A stretch of 64,000 bases of DNA from the NCBI GenBank assembly GCA_017506735.1, contig JAFVMW010000046.1:92606-156605 (forward strand), written 5' to 3'. This document shows, piece by piece, positions 58,884 to 64,000 of the stretch (positions are counted from its first letter, which is position 1; each line of letters opens with the position of its first letter). The notes beneath the pieces are model-generated. The model was not told where the DNA came from. It saw only the letters and a list, made by a program, of their open reading frames with translations, and made no database searches. The stretch comes from Oscillospiraceae bacterium. Its GTDB lineage: Bacteria; Bacillota; Clostridia; Oscillospirales; Oscillospiraceae. The position numbers and the translations under genes were made by a program.

Positions 58884-59324
58884 ATGAAAATTTCTGTTGC
58901 CTGCGATCACGGCGCTCTGGAGCTGAAGAACGCCGTCCGGGATCATCTGACTGCCAAGGGCATCGAGGTTCTGGACTTCGGCTGCCACAGCCTGGAAAGC
59001 TGCGACTATCCCGATATGATTGCCCCTGCTGCCCAGGCCGTTGCTTCCGGCGAATGTGACAAGGGCATCGTGCTGTGCACCACCGGCATCGGCGCTTCCA
59101 TCACCGCCAACAAGGTCAAGGGCATCCGCTGCGCTCTGCTCAGCGACGTGCTGTCCGCCCGGATGACCCGTCTGCACAACGACACCAACGTGATGGCACT
59201 GGGTGCCGGCATCGTTGGCAAGAACCTGGCTCTGGAGATCGTGGACGTGTGGGTCGGCACCGAGTTCTCCGGCGACGAGCGTCATCAGAGAAGAATCAAC
59301 AAGATGATGGCTCTCGAGGGCTGA
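58884..59324 (+). CDS. rpiB: Ribose-5-phosphate isomerase B / LacAB family
   Basis: A 146-aa sugar-phosphate isomerase of the RpiB/LacAB type interconverting ribose 5-phosphate and ribulose 5-phosphate. The active-site Cys in GIVLCTTGIGASITANKV (about residue 65), the N-terminal CDHGALELKNAV phosphate loop and the RLHNDTNVMALGAGIVG segment fit. The motif reads TTGIG rather than GTGIG, a mild variant. SD AGGAGG. Ends in a strong terminator. Confidence 0.93.
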   Translation: MKISVACDHGALELKNAVRDHLTAKGIEVLDFGCHSLESCDYPDMIAPAAQAVASGECDKGIVLCTTGIGASITANKVKGIRCALLSDVLSARMTRLHNDTNVMALGAGIVGKNLALEIVDVWVGTEFSGDERHQRRINKMMALEG

Positions 59325-59343
59325 TTCTCAATCGCATCTTTTT

Positions 59344-59377
59344 GGGGCGCGCTGCGAAAGCAGCGCGCCCCTTTTTT
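59344..59377 (+). terminator. Terminator of rpiB
   Basis: Perfect 12-bp GC-rich stem GGGGCGCGCTGC / GCAGCGCGCCCC with GAAA loop and six T. Confidence 0.95.
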
Positions 59378-59392
59378 GCTTTGTTTTTCCGC

Positions 59393-61291
59393 TTACTCCA
59401 GCTCAAAGGCGCCGGTGTACAGGCGGTAGTAGGTGCCCTTCTTTTCGATCAGCTCATCGTGGCTGCCGCGCTCGATGATGTGACCGTGGTCGAGGACCAT
59501 GATGCAGTCGGAGTTCATGATGGTAGACAGGCGGTGAGCGATGACGAACACGGTTCTGCCGTGCATCAGCTTGTCCATACCATCCTGCACCAGCTTCTCG
59601 GTACGGGTATCGATGGAGGAGGTTGCCTCGTCCAGAATCATCACGGGAGGATCGGCAACCGCCGCCCGGGCGATGGACAGAAGCTGCCGCTGGCCCTGGG
59701 ACAGGCTGGCACCGTTTGCGGTGAGCTCGGTGTTGTAGCCCTGGGGCAGACGCTCAATGAAGTCATGGGCGTTTGCCAGCTTCGCCGCAGCGATGCACTC
59801 TTCATCAGTGGCGTCCAGCTTGCCGTAGCGGATGTTCTCCATGACGGTGCCGGTGAACAGGTTGGTTTCCTGGAGGACAACGCCCAGAGAACGGCGCAGG
59901 TCGGCCTTCTTGATCTTGTTGATATTGATGCCGTCGTAGCGGATCTTGCCGTCGGCAATGTCATAGAACCGGTTGATCAGATTGGTGATGGTGGTCTTGC
60001 CTGCGCCGGTGGCACCCACAAAGGCGATCTTCTGACCGGGCCGGGCATAGACGCAGATATCCTCCAGCACCAGCTTCTCGGGGACATAGCTGAAGTCCAC
60101 CATATCCAGAACGATGTCGCCCTTCAGCTCGGTGTAGGTAACGGTGCCCTCTGCCTTGTGGGGATGGCGCCAGGCCCAGCGGCCGGTACGCACGGCAGAC
60201 TCGGTAATGGTGCCGTCAGCATCGATATTGGCGTTGACCAGCTCCACGTAGCCCTCGTCCACCTCAGGCTCCACATCCATCAGCTCAAACACACGCTCCG
60301 CGCCGGCCAGTGCCATGACGATGGAATTGATCTGGTTGGAGATCTGGTTGATGGGCATATTGAAGTTCCGGGACAGGGTCATGAAGGCCATCAGCGAACC
60401 CAGGCTCAGCATCTGACCATTGGACTGCACCACCACGATGCCGCCCACGATGGCCAGAATCGCATACTGGACATAGCCCAGATTGTTGTTGATGGGGCCC
60501 ATCATATTGGAGAACTTGCCGGCAGAGAAGGCATTCTTCTGGAGCTCATCGTTCAGCTCATCAAAGCGGGTGCGGCAAGCATCCTCGTGATTGAATACCT
60601 TGACCACCTTCTGACCGTTGATCATCTCCTCGATGAAGCCGTTCACAGCGCCCAGGGATTTCTGCTGACCGATGAAGAATTTGCCTGCCTTGCCTGCAAG
60701 CAGCTTGGTGACGAAGATCACGCCCACCACGGTGAACATGGTGACGATGGTCAGAATCCAGGACTGGCGGACCATGGCGGTGAACACCACCACCAGGGTG
60801 ACAACGCTGGACACAGCCTGGGGGATGGACTGGGAGATCATCTGGCGCAGGGTGTCAATGTCACTGGTGTAGCGGGACATGATGTTGCCCGCGGTGTTGG
60901 AGTCGAAGTAGCGCAGAGGCAGCTTCTGCATCTTGGCGAACATCTCGTCACGGATCTTCTTCTGGATGCCCTGGGTCACGCCGACCATCAGATAGCTCTG
61001 GAAGAAGGAGCCCAGCATGCCCATCAGAAGAATCATGGCGATCCGGGTCAGGAACTTTGCAATGGGGCCGAAGTCGGTGGAGCCAGTTGCCACCATGGGC
61101 AGGATGTAGTCATCAACCAGTCTGCCCAGAGCGGTGGAGCTGGTGGTCTGGGAGAAGGCCGTCAGGAAAATGCAGGCCACTACCACGATAAGGGTGGGCG
61201 CATAGTGCTTCAGGTAGCTCAGAAGCCGCAGAAGGGTTCCCTTGGCGTTTTTCGCTTTGCGGCCGTCGCCGCGCATTCTTGCAGGAGGCAT
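59393..61291 (-). CDS. ABC exporter subunit B (permease-ATPase, canonical ATP site)
   Basis: A 632-aa half-transporter: basic N-terminus with a short Arg/Lys-rich head, six transmembrane helices (about residues 25-330), an insertion of about 40 residues before the NBD, Walker A FVGATGAGKTT near 415, signature LSQGQRQLL and Walker B MILDEATSSIDT with the catalytic Glu. With the 61291-63039 product it forms a heterodimeric type IV exporter (drugs, lipids or peptides). Its signature LSQGQ deviates from LSGGQ, as expected for one half of an asymmetric pair. Starts 1 nt inside the upstream gene. Confidence 0.94.
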   Translation of the reverse strand: MPPARMRGDGRKAKNAKGTLLRLLSYLKHYAPTLIVVVACIFLTAFSQTTSSTALGRLVDDYILPMVATGSTDFGPIAKFLTRIAMILLMGMLGSFFQSYLMVGVTQGIQKKIRDEMFAKMQKLPLRYFDSNTAGNIMSRYTSDIDTLRQMISQSIPQAVSSVVTLVVVFTAMVRQSWILTIVTMFTVVGVIFVTKLLAGKAGKFFIGQQKSLGAVNGFIEEMINGQKVVKVFNHEDACRTRFDELNDELQKNAFSAGKFSNMMGPINNNLGYVQYAILAIVGGIVVVQSNGQMLSLGSLMAFMTLSRNFNMPINQISNQINSIVMALAGAERVFELMDVEPEVDEGYVELVNANIDADGTITESAVRTGRWAWRHPHKAEGTVTYTELKGDIVLDMVDFSYVPEKLVLEDICVYARPGQKIAFVGATGAGKTTITNLINRFYDIADGKIRYDGININKIKKADLRRSLGVVLQETNLFTGTVMENIRYGKLDATDEECIAAAKLANAHDFIERLPQGYNTELTANGASLSQGQRQLLSIARAAVADPPVMILDEATSSIDTRTEKLVQDGMDKLMHGRTVFVIAHRLSTIMNSDCIMVLDHGHIIERGSHDELIEKKGTYYRLYTGAFELE

Positions 61292-63039
61292 TATTCGACC
61301 CCTCCTTTCTGCTGAGAGTAGAAGACTTCCTGGTAGATGGCGGAGGTCTTCATCAGTTCGTCATGGGTACCCACGGCGGATACCTGTCCGTTGTCGAGAA
61401 CAACGATCATGTCCGCGTCCTGCACAGAGGAGACACGCTGGGCGATGATCAGCTTGGTGGTGTTGGGAATCTCTTCCCGGAAGGCGCGGCGGATCATGGC
61501 ATCTGTCCGGGTATCCACAGCGGAGGTGGAATCGTCCAGAATCAGAATTCTGGGCTTCTTCAGCAGGGCCCGGGCAATGCACAGACGCTGCTTCTGACCG
61601 CCGGAAACATTGGTGCCGCCCTGCTCGATGTAAGTATCATACTTGTTGGGGAAGCCCTGGATAAATTCATCGGCGCAGGCCAGCTGACAGGCGTGGATCA
61701 GCTCTTCGTCGGTGGCATCGGGCTTGCCCCAGCGGAGGTTCTCCTTGATGGTGCCGGAGAACAGCTCGTTCTTCTGCAGCACCATGGCAACGTTGTCACG
61801 GAGGGTCTTCAGGTCATAGTCCCGGACATCCAGGCCGCCTACCCGGAGGACACCCTCGGATACGTCATACAGCCGGGGAATGAGCTGAACCAGGGTGGAC
61901 TTGGAGGAGCCGGTGCTGCCCAGAATGCCCACGGTGGCACCGGAGGGGATGTGCAGCGTCACTTCCTTCAGCGCCCGGTGCTGGGCGGTGGCGCTGTAGC
62001 GGAAGGACACATTCTCAAAATCGATGGAGCCGTCGGGAACCTCGGTGACGGGCACTTCCGCATCCGTAACCAGGTCGGGCTGCTCCTCCAGGATCTCATA
62101 GCAGCGGCGCAGAGGGGTGCGGCTCATGGTCATCATGACAAAGACCATGGAAAGCATCATCAGGCCGGAGAGAATCTGGGTGGTGTAGGTGAACATGGAG
62201 GACAGCTCACCGGTGGTCAGGCCCATCACAGGATTGTTGCCGGAGGCCACAACCATCTGGGCACCCACCCAGGAGATGGTCAGCATACACACATTGACGC
62301 AGCCCATCATAATAGGGCTGTTCAGAGCCAGAATCTTTTCCGCCTTGGAGAAGTTGGCGGCCATTTCGCCGGAGATGTCGGTGAATTTTTCGGTTTCCTT
62401 CGCTTCCCGGACATAGCTCTTGACCACACGGATGCCGTGGATGTTTTCCTGCACCACGTTGTTCAGTCTGTCCATCAGCTTGAAGCTCCGGTCAAAAATC
62501 TTAAAGACCACGGGAGTCAGCAGAATCAGCGCGCCTGCCAGCACGGGCATCACCTTCAGATAGGTCAGGCTCAGCTCGGGAGAGATCTGCCAGGCGGAGA
62601 TCAGAGCCAGGACAAGCATCATGGGACAGCGGATGGCCATACGGATCATCATCTGGAAGGTCATCTGCAGATTGGCCACGTCAGAGGTCAGACGGGTGAC
62701 GATGGAGGCAGTGGAGAATTTGTCGATGTTGGAAAAGCTGAAGTTCTGTACATTATAATACATATCTCTCCGCAGATTCCGGGCGAAGCCGGTGCCTGCC
62801 TTGGAGGCGTAGACCGCGGAAGCCACACCGAAGGACAGACTCAGCAGGGCGCAGAGCACCAGCTGCACTGACTTGGTGATGACCACAGTCATGTTCTGCA
62901 TGACAATGCCGTAGTCATAGAGCTGGGCCATGACCAGCGGGATCAGGACCTCCATGGCCACTTCGCCGATCATGCACAGGGGGCTGAGCAATGCCGCCCA
63001 CTTGTATTCCCGGATGCACCGGGCAAGACGTTTGATCAT
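61291..63039 (-). CDS. ABC exporter subunit A (permease-ATPase, degenerate ATP site)
   Basis: A 582-aa half-transporter: six transmembrane helices (about 15-310), Walker A LGSTGSSKST near 370, full signature VSGGQKQRL and Walker B ILILDDSTSAVDT. The general-base Glu after the Walker B Asp is replaced by Asp, the hallmark of the degenerate site in heterodimeric exporters such as TM287/288 and BmrCD. Second gene after the MarR regulator, whose gene starts the operon; 4 nt separate the two. Confidence 0.94.
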   Translation of the reverse strand: MIKRLARCIREYKWAALLSPLCMIGEVAMEVLIPLVMAQLYDYGIVMQNMTVVITKSVQLVLCALLSLSFGVASAVYASKAGTGFARNLRRDMYYNVQNFSFSNIDKFSTASIVTRLTSDVANLQMTFQMMIRMAIRCPMMLVLALISAWQISPELSLTYLKVMPVLAGALILLTPVVFKIFDRSFKLMDRLNNVVQENIHGIRVVKSYVREAKETEKFTDISGEMAANFSKAEKILALNSPIMMGCVNVCMLTISWVGAQMVVASGNNPVMGLTTGELSSMFTYTTQILSGLMMLSMVFVMMTMSRTPLRRCYEILEEQPDLVTDAEVPVTEVPDGSIDFENVSFRYSATAQHRALKEVTLHIPSGATVGILGSTGSSKSTLVQLIPRLYDVSEGVLRVGGLDVRDYDLKTLRDNVAMVLQKNELFSGTIKENLRWGKPDATDEELIHACQLACADEFIQGFPNKYDTYIEQGGTNVSGGQKQRLCIARALLKKPRILILDDSTSAVDTRTDAMIRRAFREEIPNTTKLIIAQRVSSVQDADMIVVLDNGQVSAVGTHDELMKTSAIYQEVFYSQQKGGVE

Positions 63040-63043
63040 TGGT

Positions 63044-63502
63044 TTACTCCTCTCGTTTCGGGGGTGAAGATTTCGTTTCCTCGCTCAGATTGCTGATGGC
63101 CCGTTCCAGCATGGCACGGAACTGCACCTTTTCCGTCTCGGAAAAGCCCTGCATCATCCGTTCCTCGTTCTCCCGGATGGACTGGACAATCTGCCGGGAG
63201 CAGGACATGCCCTTTTCCAGCAGGAAGATCCGCTTTACCCGTTTGTCCTCCGGATCGGGGCGAAGCTCCACAAAGCCTTTGCTTTCCATCCGGCTGAGCA
63301 GGCCGGAAACTGTGGGATGGCTCAGACCGAAGGCCTGTTCCACATCCCTTGCACAGAGCGGCTGCTTGGCGTGGGTCAGATAGCCGATAATCTTTCCCTG
63401 TGCTGCCGTCAGATCCAGGGCTACCAGCTTCTGATTGATGCCTTGCTCCATCCTGAGTTGTATCACTTTGAAATAGTGACCGATGTGATGCTGCGTAATC
63501 AT
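63044..63502 (-). CDS. MarR family transcriptional regulator
   Basis: A 152-aa winged-helix regulator (recognition part AFGLSHPTVSGLLSRMESKG near residues 57-76, wing RPDPEDKRVKRIFLL) that probably represses the ABC exporter operon it heads. ATG at 63502 lies only 2 nt after GGAGG, unusually close; no better in-frame start exists until an internal Met near residue 18, so either the fuller GGAGGTGAT pairing or a non-ATG codon is used. Confidence 0.9.
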   Translation of the reverse strand: MITQHHIGHYFKVIQLRMEQGINQKLVALDLTAAQGKIIGYLTHAKQPLCARDVEQAFGLSHPTVSGLLSRMESKGFVELRPDPEDKRVKRIFLLEKGMSCSRQIVQSIRENEERMMQGFSETEKVQFRAMLERAISNLSEETKSSPPKREE

Positions 63503-63530
63503 CACCTCCAAATTAGGTTGTTCGCTACAT

Positions 63531-63559
63531 ATTCTACCACGGACGCCCCTGGAACGCAA
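63531..63559 (-). promoter_or_regulatory. Promoter of the marR-ABC exporter operon
   Basis: Minus-strand TTGCGT, 17-nt spacer, TAGAAT. The TAGCGAACAACCTAA stretch just downstream has partial symmetry and could be a MarR site, but the match is weak. Confidence 0.6.
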
Positions 63560-63673
63560 TGACCCGGAAACGGAAAAAAAGCAAAAATTCGCAGTCCAAA
63601 TCTGTACAAAAAACACAATTAACGGCACCCCTCTCCCTGTTTTTGAACTATCTGGAAAATTTTAGAAATTTTG

Positions 63674-63702
63674 TTGCCTTTTCTGGAAAAATATGGTATG
63701 CT
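63674..63702 (+). promoter_or_regulatory. Promoter of a candidate small RNA
   Basis: TTGCCT (63674-63679), 17-nt spacer, TATGCT (63697-63702), with no open frame following it that starts behind an SD. The predicted start, near 63707, coincides with the first base of a 12-bp helix. Confidence 0.6.
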
Positions 63703-63706
63703 TTTT

Positions 63707-63830
63707 ACGGTGATCCGGCGGTTTGGAAGGCGTGCGTCCTGTCCAGCGCCCCAGCCCTTTCTGCCCCCTCTCCGGATCACCGTCCCCTCTTTTCTGCAGG
63801 CCGACAGAGTATTCTGCCGGCCTGTTTTCT
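63707..63830 (+). ncRNA. Candidate structured small RNA
   Basis: ACGGTGATCCGG (63707-63718) pairs perfectly over 12 bp with CCGGATCACCGT (63772-63783), closing a 53-nt pyrimidine-rich loop. A second hairpin AGGCCGACAG / CTGCCGGCCT (63798-63807 with 63814-63823, one mismatch) followed by GTTTTCT makes a plausible terminator. Together with the promoter upstream this outlines a transcript of about 124 nt with no convincing ORF. I do not recognise it as 6S RNA, tmRNA, RNase P or a known riboswitch. Confidence 0.5.
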
Positions 63831-63860
63831 ATCGCCGAAATGCAAAAAACGCACCCGTTC

Positions 63861-64000
63861 TGATATGATCCCCCTAAAGTAGACCATGGAAATATCCAAG
63901 TCTATTTTAGGGGGATATTTCTATGTCCAGGTCAAAGCATAGTGCAGAATGGAAAATAGAAATTGTAAAGAAATATCTATCTGGCGAAGGATCATATGAA
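63861..64000 (+). mobile_element. Left end of an IS3-family insertion sequence (truncated by the window)
   Basis: The stretch holds a CCCCCTAAAGTAGACC-like end and a transposase orfA start, and continues past the right edge. A 17-bp inverted repeat (63868-63884 with 63900-63916, one mismatch) can form a hairpin that covers the orfA SD. The exact left boundary is uncertain; the terminal TG is taken at 63861. Base composition is more AT-rich than the chromosome around it. Confidence 0.6.
63923..64000 (+). CDS. IS3-family transposase OrfA, N-terminal part (partial)
   Basis: Twenty-six codons are visible, starting MSRSKHSAEWKIEIVKKYLS and continuing GEGSYE at the edge. This is the start of the helix-turn-helix of IS3-family OrfA proteins. 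The SD AGGGGGA lies 7 nt before ATG but falls within the 3' arm of the inverted repeat, which may restrict translation when transcribed from outside. Confidence 0.75.
   Translation, partial: MSRSKHSAEWKIEIVKKYLSGEGSYE

Noticed and set aside
59344-59377. The strong hairpin as a terminator for the minus-strand ABC exporter.
   Set aside because: On the minus strand the hairpin is followed by A residues, not T; it serves only rpiB on the plus strand.
1-64000. Prophage, integrase, attachment sites or tRNA genes.
   Set aside because: No phage structural genes, integrases, tRNA cloverleaves or long direct repeats were recognised anywhere in the window.

Overview
The window is about 64 kb of GC-rich chromosome from a spore-forming Clostridia bacterium. 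Gene content fits an Oscillospirales/Oscillospiraceae-like gut anaerobe, but that placement is inferred from gene families, not computed. Reasons: sporulation genes (spoIVA, yabP, yabQ, ytfJ/gerW), HPr kinase, an IspH-ribosomal protein S1 fusion, a large SRP RNA of the Firmicutes type, PyrK/PyrD-type dihydroorotate dehydrogenase, a PyrBI aspartate transcarbamoylase and dense intergenic palindromic repeats. Most intergenic gaps carry recognisable sigma-A promoters, most with exactly 17 nt between the -35 and -10 boxes, and GC-rich hairpin terminators.

Layout. 1-515: end of an upstream gene, its terminator and three different dispersed repeats. 516-3469: der-plsY-gpsA (ribosome assembly GTPase and phospholipid precursor synthesis). 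3561-8096: a membrane protein, rpmB, hprK, spoIVA and a small PH-like protein. 8226-18297: a ten-gene de novo UMP operon, pyrC-carA-carB-pyrK-pyrD-pyrF-pyrE-pyrB-pyrI, with a 96-bp palindromic repeat between pyrF and pyrE. 18300-23007: a GntR-controlled ABC transporter and yfhO. 23059-25542 (minus): a GNAT gene and a Dabb-ACT-UPF0210 cassette. 25607-36043 (minus): a long run hflX-yigZ-dgt-rtcB-dnaG-sigma-sigma-like-cmk-ispH/rpsA. 36102-43606: rpmE, M29 aminopeptidase, a homocysteine methyltransferase-like gene, birA, a repeat-rich gap, an acidic repeat protein, a nucleotidyltransferase, a GIY-YIG protein and pncB. 43771-45474: nat, a P-loop kinase-like gene and a lipoprotein. 45619-50990 (minus): dnaX-ybaB-recR, SRP RNA, acpP, a YhiN-type flavoprotein and an RpiR regulator. 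51080-56003 (minus): site-2 protease, scpA, scpB, DUF2953, ytfJ, dacB, rluB. 56168-59324: the yabP-yabQ-divIC-yabR sporulation/division cluster, an SDR and rpiB. 59393-63502 (minus): a MarR-regulated heterodimeric ABC exporter. The last 300 bp hold a candidate small RNA and the left end of an IS3-family insertion sequence that runs off the window.

The most unusual points are: a CarA whose glutaminase triad is missing (Cys replaced by Glu, HPE motif absent) inside an otherwise complete pyrimidine operon; two overlapping sigma-70 genes in the dnaG operon, the second lacking the aromatic promoter-melting residues; a promoter-helix-terminator unit that looks like an unannotated small RNA; and several families of hairpin-forming dispersed repeats, one present twice in the window. 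No CRISPR array, prophage or complete mobile island was seen.
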